Notes: a model not told the origin generated them from the letters alone. A DNA stretch of 9,335 bases from Spirochaetota bacterium (GCA_018817865.1 JAHITG010000514.1:1-9335), one strand, 5' to 3'. Positions 1-7,219 are shown, counted from the stretch's first letter. Program-made: numbers and translations.

Positions 1-357
1 AATATCTGATTTGTTGAGAAATCTTAACCCGATCACAGTATCCGTATAGATATTATTAATATGAAAATTATTATACTCTTTTGAATTGGACTGTTTGACC
101 TGATTCATCATAAAACTGTAAAACAGATTCCCATAGAAGTCAAAATGAAATTTTGTCAGATCAAGCCGGTCCTTCTTCTCTTCTTTTTCTTCTTCCTTAT
201 CGGCCGGGATTTCAATTTCATCTTCTGCTTCTTTTGTATCGTTACTCTCATCGCCCAGGTCAACCTCAATAACATCATCTTCCTGTGCATATACAGCAGA
301 TTCCAGCGGCAATTGAACGACTAGCAATGCAAATATCAATAACAGCCTGCAGATCAT
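1..357 (-). CDS. Partial exported protein, probable outer-membrane barrel (N-terminal 119 residues)
   Basis: The minus strand is open from an ATG at 357-355 to the left edge, giving 119 residues with no stop, so the 3' end lies outside the window. The protein starts with a Sec signal peptide (MICRLLLIFALLVVQL, probable cleavage after the AVYA at residues 21-24). An acidic, then Lys/Glu-rich, low-complexity segment follows at about residues 25-63. After that come alternating aromatic/polar stretches (FHFDFYGNLFYSFMM, then NNFHINNIYTDTVIGLRF) that look like first strands of a beta-barrel. The start overlaps the stop of the preceding gene by one base (TAATG), and a GGAGAG sits 11 nt upstream at 369-374, so translation is probably coupled. 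It is the fifth gene of the envelope operon. The family is not recognised. That it is an outer-membrane barrel is inferred from neighbours and strand pattern only. Confidence 0.75.
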   Translation of the reverse strand, partial: MICRLLLIFALLVVQLPLESAVYAQEDDVIEVDLGDESNDTKEAEDEIEIPADKEEEKEEKKDRLDLTKFHFDFYGNLFYSFMMNQVKQSNSKEYNNFHINNIYTDTVIGLRFLNKSDI

Positions 358-2402
358 TAGAAACTCAACTCTCCTTTTATGGAAATAAAGCTCTGCTCCA
401 TGACCCGATCTTCCGCACTCTTAAAGAACGGGAAATTATTATCAAGATTATCATGCAGGTAATAGAACAGCCCGTCCCTGTGGTCCTCATCCGGTTCCGG
501 GTCCAGCCCGTACTCCAGAGCCATATAAAAATTTTTATACAGTTTATATTTTATCCGTACAAACGGGTCAAAATACATTTTACTGAACCTCTTGAACAGT
601 TCTTTCTCAATGAATTGGCCGAAATAATAATTTTTAATCCTGGACCCGCAGGACAGCTCCCAGTGAATACTCAGATCATATAATAATCGGGGATAATTCT
701 CGATCGTCTCGCTGGACCAGGTTTTCCCTGTTTCAAAATATATGTCCCTCTGGAAGTAAAAATTGTATTGCAGGTCATAGTAAACGGCCAGACCCGGAAA
801 AAGAGACAAAATCAGCCTGTTTTTAACATGGAACATCCGGTATGCTTCATTAATGGAATAATTATAAAAATTATCCCTGTCAAAAAGCATCCGGTAATCG
901 TACCCTTGCGTCCGGTTATCCGAAAAGATCAGCTTCATCTCGTTAGCATTCTTTATCCCTATGGTATTCAGTTTAAAGAAAATTCTGTTTATACTATGCA
1001 AGGAATTCTGCCTGGGGATCCTCTCCTGGTCCTGAAATGCATCAATATACTTATAATTGATCTGATCAATGCTGTAGCTGAACTGGTGTTCAAATTCTTT
1101 CTTCCCTGTAAGCTGGATCCCCACAACCATTTCAGAACCGGTATACGGTAATTCATAGAAAAAGACCCTTTTTGGATAATTATATCCTGATGAAGAATAA
1201 TGAGGCCAGTCATGAGGAAGGTCTGCCCCGCTGCTTAAAAACGATTCAGCATAATAACCGCCGGTTTTACTTTTATACAGATATTCACCAAACAGCCTGA
1301 ATCTTTTTGAAACAGATATCTTAAATTCAATCCCGTTTTTAGCGGTAACGGCTTCTTCATTCACAGAAAAATATTTTTCATTATCTATTTGATAATAGTG
1401 ATCATCGTTGTAAGGAGATTGAACCCAGCCGCTGCTTTCCGGGCTGATATATTCGCTTCCCGAATACTTAAATCTACGGATAATAGAATTAAAGCCTAAA
1501 AAAGAATTATCCAGATGTTTCTTAAAAGAAACCCCTATCAGCGTATCATTCCTGTAATTGAACCGGGAAACAAATGCCGAAAAATCAATAAAGGTATGGT
1601 AATTAAAGATAAGCCCCCGTGTATCCAGGCCTGACCGGTTTTTTTCAGCATTGCTGTCATATAGAAGGATCGGGAATTTAAATACCGGATATTTACTCTC
1701 GTAGAACCATCTGTCAAAACTTCGCAGGGGATCATTAAATCCAATGATCAGCCGGTTGTTGTAAAGGACTAAAGAAGAGTCCGTGGTATTCAGGCTGACA
1801 TGGCCCCTCCAGAAATTCAGATAATCAGCTTTTTCCGTATCGATCCCGATAGTAACCTGTCCCGATACATTATCATTGGCATAGATCTCCATATCGATAT
1901 CCAGAATATGCCTGTGAGCATCAGTAACAGTCTTGAGTGTTTTATTCTTCTGATAGGCCCTGGTGATCAGGACCATCTTATAAAGACCCGAGAGATAGAC
2001 TTTATCATTCAGTTTAATATTATTCCTCTTCTCCTGAGAGCGGAATATACCTTCTTCTCCGGCAAGTTTATAAGAATTACCCTCTTTTATTATTTTGAAT
2101 TTAATATTCTCTTTCGGGATCCATTGCACATCATCCAGAACGATCTTATATTCATATTCCCCTTCTTTCAGAAGAATTGTCATTGAATAGATACCCATTT
2201 CATCTTTCTTCATAAGGGCTATATCTTTATTCCAGTCGTTAAAGCTTCCGGCAAGGGCAACCTTTTGTGTTTCTTTCAGCTCAATTGAAAAAGTCACGTT
2301 CCCTTCATCATCGATCTGTAAAGGAAAGATCTGCAGAGCACGGCTTTGTGATATGAATGATAAGATCAAACTGATAATTAATACTATTCTTTTTAAAAAC
2401 AT
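357..2402 (-). CDS. Outer-membrane barrel-like protein with N-terminal CBM48/AMPK-type glycogen-binding domain
   Basis: The protein has 681 residues. A signal peptide (about residues 1-22) is followed by an Ig-like E-set domain at about 28-100 that matches the CBM48/AMPK-beta glycogen-binding pattern: VALAGSFNDWN, then GIYSMTILLKEGEYEYKIVLDDVQW. The residues that in AMPK-beta contact the glucan appear to be present as W57, K86 and W94. From about 130 to the end the sequence is rich in amphipathic, aromatic-flanked strands with Asp/Asn-rich turns and ends in ...ISIKGELSF. A terminal Phe is typical of BAM-inserted outer-membrane barrels. The gene starts 7 bp after the preceding barrel gene, with a purine-rich AAAGAAGAG directly before the ATG. 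The expected role is an outer-membrane channel or surface protein whose periplasmic domain can bind alpha-1,4-glucan. The CBM48 call is firm, the barrel call is fair, and ligand and transport function are inference. Confidence 0.82.
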   Translation of the reverse strand: MFLKRIVLIISLILSFISQSRALQIFPLQIDDEGNVTFSIELKETQKVALAGSFNDWNKDIALMKKDEMGIYSMTILLKEGEYEYKIVLDDVQWIPKENIKFKIIKEGNSYKLAGEEGIFRSQEKRNNIKLNDKVYLSGLYKMVLITRAYQKNKTLKTVTDAHRHILDIDMEIYANDNVSGQVTIGIDTEKADYLNFWRGHVSLNTTDSSLVLYNNRLIIGFNDPLRSFDRWFYESKYPVFKFPILLYDSNAEKNRSGLDTRGLIFNYHTFIDFSAFVSRFNYRNDTLIGVSFKKHLDNSFLGFNSIIRRFKYSGSEYISPESSGWVQSPYNDDHYYQIDNEKYFSVNEEAVTAKNGIEFKISVSKRFRLFGEYLYKSKTGGYYAESFLSSGADLPHDWPHYSSSGYNYPKRVFFYELPYTGSEMVVGIQLTGKKEFEHQFSYSIDQINYKYIDAFQDQERIPRQNSLHSINRIFFKLNTIGIKNANEMKLIFSDNRTQGYDYRMLFDRDNFYNYSINEAYRMFHVKNRLILSLFPGLAVYYDLQYNFYFQRDIYFETGKTWSSETIENYPRLLYDLSIHWELSCGSRIKNYYFGQFIEKELFKRFSKMYFDPFVRIKYKLYKNFYMALEYGLDPEPDEDHRDGLFYYLHDNLDNNFPFFKSAEDRVMEQSFISIKGELSF

Positions 2403-2409
2403 CTCTTCT

Positions 2410-3891
2410 TTAAAAACCTACCTTTACATATAAATGGGCTTTGTGGACGATATTATTGTCACCTTCTACAAAATTATCATCATTCACCAGATCATCATTA
2501 CTGTCGCTCTCTTCCCCGTATCCGAGATAAAAATCCGTATTCTCGCCATACCGGTACTGTATCTGTGAAAAGAAGGTCTTTCTGGCCCTGTTCCCTTCAT
2601 CAATAATGATCAACCGGTTGATACTCTTTAACTTTTGCGTAATGTTGATGCTGTATTCCGTTCCATACAAATACTTTAAATATTCCGTATAGATATTCTT
2701 GATCTTAAATTGAAGTTTAACATACGCGATGCTGTTTTCCATCTCCAGCTGGGTCAAATAGTGCTGCCAGGTATTATCAACAAAATTCACTTCTATTACG
2801 CTTCCGTCAAGCTGTGTTATCTGTATCCTGTCCGTATTCAGTTCATGATAGATCTGATAATAATTCTTCCACCGGAATCCCTTTATAAATTCGATATAGG
2901 CCTCGAGCTGATTATCATTCACCTGATAATTTTCGTAATGCCTTTTATAATAATCCCTGTAATATTTCAGAGTAATTGCTTTTATCGGAAAGAGGTACTG
3001 CACATTCAGGTCATAACCGATCTGGTCAAATTTCCGGTCATTGTCATAATCCTTGGAAAGATAGGCACGGAAATCATTTCCTATATCCCTGTATCCCAAC
3101 CGATAGGACAAACTGCCAATATTCTTATTGAGCAGGGCCTGCAACGGCCTGTCCCCTTTCACCTCTATCTTACAGGCAAGAACATCATTCTTATCCGTGA
3201 TCAAAGTCGGGGTCCGGCTGATCCCGGCTTCTCCTGTCAGGTTTAATACTTTTTTTATGATACCCACCCACAGGTCCCCTGCATATACACTGTTATAATA
3301 ATTCTTGCTTCCTTGCCACTTTTTATAAGTAATTGTTGACCCGATGTGGACATTGTTTTTCAGGAGCTTTTCATACACCCTTATCCCGGCATTATCAATA
3401 TCCGAATCAACCATTTTAGTAATAAAGAACTTGGACCAGAATCCGGGCAGAAATCCATTCATTTCATAAGTCAGACCGGATACCTTTTTGTCATCCCATT
3501 TATCATAATCATTATTAACAAGATTCAGCAAAGGATCTCCAAGCCAGAACCTGGTCTCCCGTACAAAGAGAAAGGATTCAATATAATCGGAGTCCCCCCA
3601 ACGGTATTTTATATGTCCCTCATCCAGATAGAAAGCCTCCTTCCGGTCAGAATCAGCGGTGGTACGCCATGAATCCGCATAGGTTTTCAGAAAAAATTCC
3701 GTATTAGGGATAGGGTCAGCATAAAAACGGAGCTCCAGCCTGTGCCAGGGAGATGCAAGCTGCCATTTATATTCCTGATTATCTCTTATAAAAGTAAAAG
3801 AAGACTCATAGGCCCCGTTAAAATTCACCTTGGCCATTATGAGAGTAAAAGGGATAAATAATAATAATAGTATAAGCAGGGCTCTTTTCAT
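2410..3891 (-). CDS. Probable outer-membrane beta-barrel (porin-like) protein, family not recognised
   Basis: The protein has 493 residues. A clear Sec signal peptide (MKRALLILLLLFIPFTLIMA, cleavage near 20) is followed at once by alternating hydrophobic/polar strands with Tyr/Trp girdle residues and Asp/Asn-rich turns across the full length. Examples are residues 50-75 (HRLELRFYADPIPNTEFF) and the C-terminal ...AHLYVKVGF, whose final Phe fits the BAM recognition signal. No carbohydrate-binding or enzymatic domain is visible. Residues 50-75 resemble residues 165-192 of the downstream CBM48 protein, suggesting the two barrels are related. The gene sits 54 bp after the PorV-like gene and 7 bp before the CBM48 gene. 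No Shine-Dalgarno sequence lies in front of the ATG. The place it would occupy holds a T10 run (minus strand). The exact family and the substrate cannot be told from sequence alone. Confidence 0.75.
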   Translation of the reverse strand: MKRALLILLLLFIPFTLIMAKVNFNGAYESSFTFIRDNQEYKWQLASPWHRLELRFYADPIPNTEFFLKTYADSWRTTADSDRKEAFYLDEGHIKYRWGDSDYIESFLFVRETRFWLGDPLLNLVNNDYDKWDDKKVSGLTYEMNGFLPGFWSKFFITKMVDSDIDNAGIRVYEKLLKNNVHIGSTITYKKWQGSKNYYNSVYAGDLWVGIIKKVLNLTGEAGISRTPTLITDKNDVLACKIEVKGDRPLQALLNKNIGSLSYRLGYRDIGNDFRAYLSKDYDNDRKFDQIGYDLNVQYLFPIKAITLKYYRDYYKRHYENYQVNDNQLEAYIEFIKGFRWKNYYQIYHELNTDRIQITQLDGSVIEVNFVDNTWQHYLTQLEMENSIAYVKLQFKIKNIYTEYLKYLYGTEYSINITQKLKSINRLIIIDEGNRARKTFFSQIQYRYGENTDFYLGYGEESDSNDDLVNDDNFVEGDNNIVHKAHLYVKVGF

Positions 3892-3945
3892 ATTGATGAA
3901 AAAAAAAACAAGATAAGGGTACTACTCCACTTTCTCTCTTTAAGA

Positions 3946-4788
3946 TCAAAACTTAGCTGTCAGATCCGCAATATACTGATTACCCAGAAAAGGATGTGAC
4001 TGCAAAGCAAAATCAACATTAGCATGCAGGGTCTTTAATCCTATTCCTATACCGTACATATCATTCTTACTGATACCCGCGCGAACAGCAACCGTGTTAT
4101 AAAACCACAATTCACTGCCGAATTTCAAGATCATATCTTCATTCTTTTTAAACTCTTCATCCAGGGCAATGCTGAAACTGTCCGTAAAATGAAAACGCAA
4201 ACCTGTTGTAAATGTCCTGATACTGTCATAATTAGAGCTTTCGTCTTTATACTTTATCTTGGGATCGGTCAGATCCTTTGCACTGATCCCGATAGAGAGC
4301 CATTTAATGAATCGCGCTAAAAATCCCGTATCCATACTAAAATAAGTGAGACGGCTCCTGTAAGATGTTTCTCCTTCAGCTAACTGCACGAAATGAGTAT
4401 AGAACTTAAGATTAAACCCTACGGATAAAAACTCATTTAATGCGTAACCGCATCCCAGCAGGATCCGGTTCAAAGAATATGTATCTGTCAGGCTTACATT
4501 ATAAAATGAGATCCCGATCCTTGGTTTAAAGAAAGGTATAACTGCAGCTAATTTAAAATGAAAAAGGTTATCAACCTGATAGATCGGCATATAGGTAAAA
4601 AGGAGGGAATATTGCCGAATACCGGAGATCCCTGCCGGATTATAGTCCAGGGCATTGATATCGTCATCAAAAGTTGTAAAAGCTCCTGTCATTCCTAAAG
4701 GCCTGGACCCGTTTATCAGTTCCCCTTGGATATTCTGAGCATAAATAATAACCAGCAGAAATAATAAAAATATTTTTAATTGTTTCAT
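3946..4788 (-). CDS. PorV/PorQ-like outer-membrane protein
   Basis: The protein has 280 residues. A signal peptide (about 1-22, ending NIQG) leads into GSRPLGMTGAFTTFDDD, then INALDYNPAGISG. This is the N-terminal signature of the PorV/PorQ (UPF0164-like) branch of FadL-type barrels, usually written as G-ARPLGMGGAF...DD-NA-YWNPAGL. The rest is strand-rich (SVGFNLKFY, LSIGISAKDLTDPKIKY, VAVRAGISKNDMYGIGIGLKT) and ends ...IADLTAKF with a terminal Phe. In Bacteroidota PorV shuttles type IX secretion cargo to the surface attachment complex, but many members outside that phylum have unknown roles. The gene lies 38 bp downstream of a secreted protein with a FlgD-Ig-like C-terminus, which makes a shuttle/cargo pair possible. 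The ATG at 4788 has no obvious Shine-Dalgarno sequence. The family call is good; secretion function is inference. Confidence 0.8.
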   Translation of the reverse strand: MKQLKIFLLFLLVIIYAQNIQGELINGSRPLGMTGAFTTFDDDINALDYNPAGISGIRQYSLLFTYMPIYQVDNLFHFKLAAVIPFFKPRIGISFYNVSLTDTYSLNRILLGCGYALNEFLSVGFNLKFYTHFVQLAEGETSYRSRLTYFSMDTGFLARFIKWLSIGISAKDLTDPKIKYKDESSNYDSIRTFTTGLRFHFTDSFSIALDEEFKKNEDMILKFGSELWFYNTVAVRAGISKNDMYGIGIGLKTLHANVDFALQSHPFLGNQYIADLTAKF

Positions 4789-4826
4789 ATGATACTATTA
4801 ATCTTAAACCGGTACTTGAGCTCTTA

Positions 4827-5951
4827 TCAATTCACCAGGTACGCTCCGATCTTGCGCACAACGGAAACACCGGAAGCTTTTGCTTCAATATGGACCAGAT
4901 ATAATCCGGGCCGGGAAATGATATTTGAATCATTATACCCGTTCCATCTGATCATCTGAAATCCGGCTGTCAATTCGGCTTCCTTCTGATAGGTATGGAT
5001 CAGATCACCGGCAATATTGAATATCCTTACACTGACCTTGGCATCTTTTGTAATAAAATATGTAATATCAAGTTCATCATTGATACCGTCATTATCCGGA
5101 GTGAAGCTTCGATCTTTTACCCTCAGATCTTTGATCTGTAACTGCTGGTATTTCAGGCTGGTGGTATCGACCGCGACGCTGGCCACATCCCGAATATTGA
5201 TATTCATATCAGGATATCCGTTGGCATCCGAGTCTATCGGGATGATAAGATAATTATCTATGGTTGCGGTAATATCAGAACTTAAAGGGAGCTCTTCGGT
5301 GGTATCCGGTGCACTGTCCGGAGACGAAGAATTATCACCGCCGGTCACAACACCGGTTATTTTCAATACTGCTGCTGGAAGGACACGGCCTTCTCCAAGG
5401 CCGTACAGTGTCTCCCATGGAATCTTTGACTCAATAGAGCCTTTGACCGCGCCGTTGAAAAATGAAGATGTACTGATCTCAAAGGTCTTTTCTGTTACCC
5501 CGGACGGAGATTCTATCTTCCAGAACTGGGGAAAAACATTATTATCCCAGCTTGCCATAAAAAAATCCGGTTTAATATTTTCAAAGATTATCTTCCGTTT
5601 CCATGAAATCAAAGAACCGGCACCGCTGACACCCAGGCTCTGTCCGCTATCTAAATAAATAATTATATTATTCCCGTTTATGATCGCATCGCTTCCGATG
5701 AAGAGGTTCTTAGCATCCCATGTGACTTTTATAGAAGCGATGTCATTGTAACTTCCCCACCTGGAATCGGATTCTGATTCATGATTCCTTCCGGACAGAT
5801 CAGGTGAAAGCAATATCTGGTCAGCTTCAGCATCAAAGTCTGACGTAGTTCCGTTGATTATTATCTTTCCTGTTTTATCGGCTTCAGATTTCGGATAAAT
5901 ATTTGATATCGAGAATATCAGAAGGATAATGAAAATATGTAGGATCTTCAC
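4827..5951 (-). CDS. Secreted protein with sugar-binding-like N-terminal half and C-terminal FlgD-like Ig domain
   Basis: The protein has 374 residues and starts at GTG. An in-frame TAA lies directly upstream, and AAAGGCGG stands 7 nt before the start (5959-5966), which fixes it. A signal peptide (about 1-20) is followed by a beta-rich region, 28-240, whose pattern (IIINGTTSDFDAEADQILLS, then ASIKVTWDAKNLFIGSD and IIIYLDSG) resembles CBM9/glucodextranase-type DOMON-like domains. A Ser/Asp/Pro-rich stretch (206-219) leads to DSDANGYPD at 240-248, which looks like a calcium loop. Residues 281-374 form a FlgD-Ig/CHU_C-like domain: FTPDNDGINDE, VRIFNIAGDLI, WNGYND, then PGLYLVHIEA. Such domains act as C-terminal targeting or attachment modules in some secretion systems. 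It is the first gene of the envelope operon. The C-terminal domain call is good; the N-terminal fold and any sugar ligand are tentative. Confidence 0.72.
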   Translation of the reverse strand: MKILHIFIILLIFSISNIYPKSEADKTGKIIINGTTSDFDAEADQILLSPDLSGRNHESESDSRWGSYNDIASIKVTWDAKNLFIGSDAIINGNNIIIYLDSGQSLGVSGAGSLISWKRKIIFENIKPDFFMASWDNNVFPQFWKIESPSGVTEKTFEISTSSFFNGAVKGSIESKIPWETLYGLGEGRVLPAAVLKITGVVTGGDNSSSPDSAPDTTEELPLSSDITATIDNYLIIPIDSDANGYPDMNINIRDVASVAVDTTSLKYQQLQIKDLRVKDRSFTPDNDGINDELDITYFITKDAKVSVRIFNIAGDLIHTYQKEAELTAGFQMIRWNGYNDSNIISRPGLYLVHIEAKASGVSVVRKIGAYLVN

Positions 5952-5985
5952 TTATTGTCCGCCTTTGGATGATATCAATAAGTAT

Positions 5986-6013
5986 AGTATATCGCTTATT
6001 ATTATTATGTCAA
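5986..6013 (-). promoter_or_regulatory. Sigma-70-type promoter of the envelope operon
   Basis: On the minus strand a perfect -35 TTGACA (6008-6013) is followed by a 16-bp spacer and the -10 TATACT (5986-5991, 5 of 6 consensus bases). A second, overlapping TATACT lies at 5981-5986 but is too far from the -35. Transcription would start near 5979, giving a leader of under 30 nt before the GTG at 5951. Twelve of the 16 spacer bases are four TAA triplets (5996-6007). Confidence 0.75.
5996..6007 (-). repeat. (TAA)4 triplet repeat inside the promoter spacer
   Basis: Four perfect TAA copies (minus strand) lie directly next to the -35 hexamer, between it and the -10. Loss or gain of a copy would change the spacer from 16 to 13 or 19 bp. 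The short copy number makes slippage possible but not assured. Confidence 0.8.
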
Positions 6014-6035
6014 TTAAAAACAGAAGACTCTCTTA

Positions 6036-6047
6036 TGTCAGCTGACA
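6036..6047. promoter_or_regulatory. 12-bp perfect palindrome upstream of the envelope promoter, possible operator
   Basis: TGTCAGCTGACA is its own reverse complement. It lies between the stop of the response-regulator gene (6055) and the -35 box at 6008-6013, with 22 bp between it and the -35. That places it at about -57 to -68 from the predicted start, a usual position for an activator dimer. The direct evidence is symmetry and position only; the binding protein is unknown. It has no U-run directly after it, so it is not a convincing terminator. Confidence 0.4.
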
Positions 6048-6054
6048 CTAGCAG

Positions 6055-6675
6055 TTATTCGTTATCAGCAATTATATTAACAGAAGTGATGTTCAGCTTA
6101 ACTAATTTCTCTATAATACTGTCAGTCAGCACAGTGCCATGAGAGAGTAATATCATTTTATTGGTATGCTTTAACGGGGTTCCCAGAACCATTCCGGGCT
6201 TAAGTTCATTAACGGACATTTTTTTTAATAGTTCCGCTTCCCCGATCACCGGTCTTTCTTCCTTTTTATCCGACCTTTTCCGTTCCTTTCCATTGTCTGC
6301 GGCCTCATCCGGATCATTCAATACCTTTTTTATCCTTTTCAATATTTCTTCCCTGAAAAACGGCTTAATAACATAATCCACCGCACCGCACTTTCTGATC
6401 TTAACTATTGTATTCAGATCGGCCAGACCTGTAGCTACAATGACAGGAATGCTCTTTAATTTCTTTACTTCCTGTAATTTCTCAATGAGCTTATAACCGT
6501 CCATCACCGGCATCTTTAGATCCAATATTATTAGATCAGGATCGATTCTCTGGATCAGCTCAAATCCTTCCTTTCCATTGAAAGCGGTCAATACCCTGTA
6601 ATTATTCTGTTCCAGTATCCTTTTTAGAAAATCTACGATATAGTCTTCATCATCTATAACTACTATTTTTTTCAT
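6055..6675 (-). CDS. Response regulator: receiver domain fused to an HD-GYP-associated N-terminal-type domain
   Basis: The protein has 206 residues. Residues 1-120 are a complete CheY-like receiver: acidic pair D8/D9 in VVIDDED, phosphoacceptor D52 in LIILDLKMPVMDG, switch T82 in VATG, and K104 in YVIKPF. A charged linker (121-146) follows. Residues 150-201 (VNELKPGMVLGTPLKH, then LLSHGTVLTDSIIEKLVKL) match the small domain that normally stands in front of HD-GYP c-di-GMP phosphodiesterases, but the protein stops there and no HD-GYP residues follow. No DNA-binding helix-turn-helix is present, so output is probably through protein contact. The ATG at 6675 has AAGAGG about 14 nt upstream (6690-6695), a rather long spacing. 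It is divergent from the PilZ gene and lies upstream of the envelope operon on the same strand. No sensor kinase is in the window. Confidence 0.9.
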   Translation of the reverse strand: MKKIVVIDDEDYIVDFLKRILEQNNYRVLTAFNGKEGFELIQRIDPDLIILDLKMPVMDGYKLIEKLQEVKKLKSIPVIVATGLADLNTIVKIRKCGAVDYVIKPFFREEILKRIKKVLNDPDEAADNGKERKRSDKKEERPVIGEAELLKKMSVNELKPGMVLGTPLKHTNKMILLSHGTVLTDSIIEKLVKLNITSVNIIADNE

Positions 6676-6859
6676 TATTATTTAGTATACCTCTTTTATT
6701 TAAAAAGCAAAATTCTTTCTATAAAATCATTGTGCGCAATATTATCCAGCCTGATAAAGAAATATAAAAAATATTTGCCATCAGAATATAAAAGAATAAA
6801 CTACTATTATAAATATAAAATGTATTTCAATCATTGCTTCAATGCAAGGAGTGGTTATT

Positions 6860-7219
6860 ATGGAAGAACGAAGGAAATACAAAAGAGTCCCTGTTGATGC
6901 TATCATGATGTATCAAGTCAAGAACTATCCGGATGAAAAAGAAGCGGAATTTCACAAGATCGGTACACCTATAAGTGTCGATATCAGTAAAGGCGGACTT
7001 CAGATAGCAGCCAGCCAGCAGCTGCCTGTAACTACCGTCCTTCATATCATTCTTTCCATAGCAACCACTAAAGCTCCAATTGAACTGACAGGAAAAGTAG
7101 CCTGGGTCAATAATGATGAAAAAGATAAGGATCTCTATAAAATGGGAATAGAGTTTGTTGATCTTAACGATGAAGCTAAAAAAAAGATGCTTGATGAATA
7201 TGTGGATTTAAAAGACTGA
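6860..7219 (+). CDS. Single-domain PilZ protein (likely c-di-GMP receptor)
   Basis: The protein has 119 residues from the ATG at 6860. An upstream in-frame ATG at 6842 exists, but AAGGAG (6846-6851) lies 8 nt before the second ATG and inside the longer reading frame, so the later start is preferred. The c-di-GMP motifs are present: RxxxR as R5-KYK-R9 in RRKYKRVP, and D/NxSxxG as D41-ISKG-G46. The usual PilZ end strand MGIEFV is at 95-100. No other domain is attached. Proteins of this type act as diffusible effectors that change motility, secretion or polysaccharide machinery on binding the nucleotide. It is the only plus-strand gene. It diverges from the response regulator across 184 bp and converges on dnaJ with only 21 bp between the stops. 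The target is not shown by the context. Confidence 0.92.
   Translation: MEERRKYKRVPVDAIMMYQVKNYPDEKEAEFHKIGTPISVDISKGGLQIAASQQLPVTTVLHIILSIATTKAPIELTGKVAWVNNDEKDKDLYKMGIEFVDLNDEAKKKMLDEYVDLKD

Noticed and set aside
285..683. Plus-strand open frames across the envelope operon (such as 285-683, 768-1151, 1800-2186, 2710-3246, 3346-3672, 5017-5253, 5260-5658)
   Set aside because: They lie opposite well-supported minus-strand genes, lack known domains and Shine-Dalgarno sequences, and their Ile/Pro-rich composition is that of antisense shadows.
6676..6841. Promoters for the divergent response regulator and PilZ genes
   Set aside because: The region is AT-rich with many TATA-like hexamers. TATACT at 6684-6689 (minus) has a poor, close -35 and would remove the ribosome binding site. 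TTGTGC at 6730 with GATAAA at 6753 (plus) is weak. No call is safe.
6842..6859. Upstream ATG of the PilZ gene as the true start
   Set aside because: The AAGGAG ribosome binding site lies inside this extension and is well spaced for the ATG at 6860, where the normal PilZ N-terminus begins.
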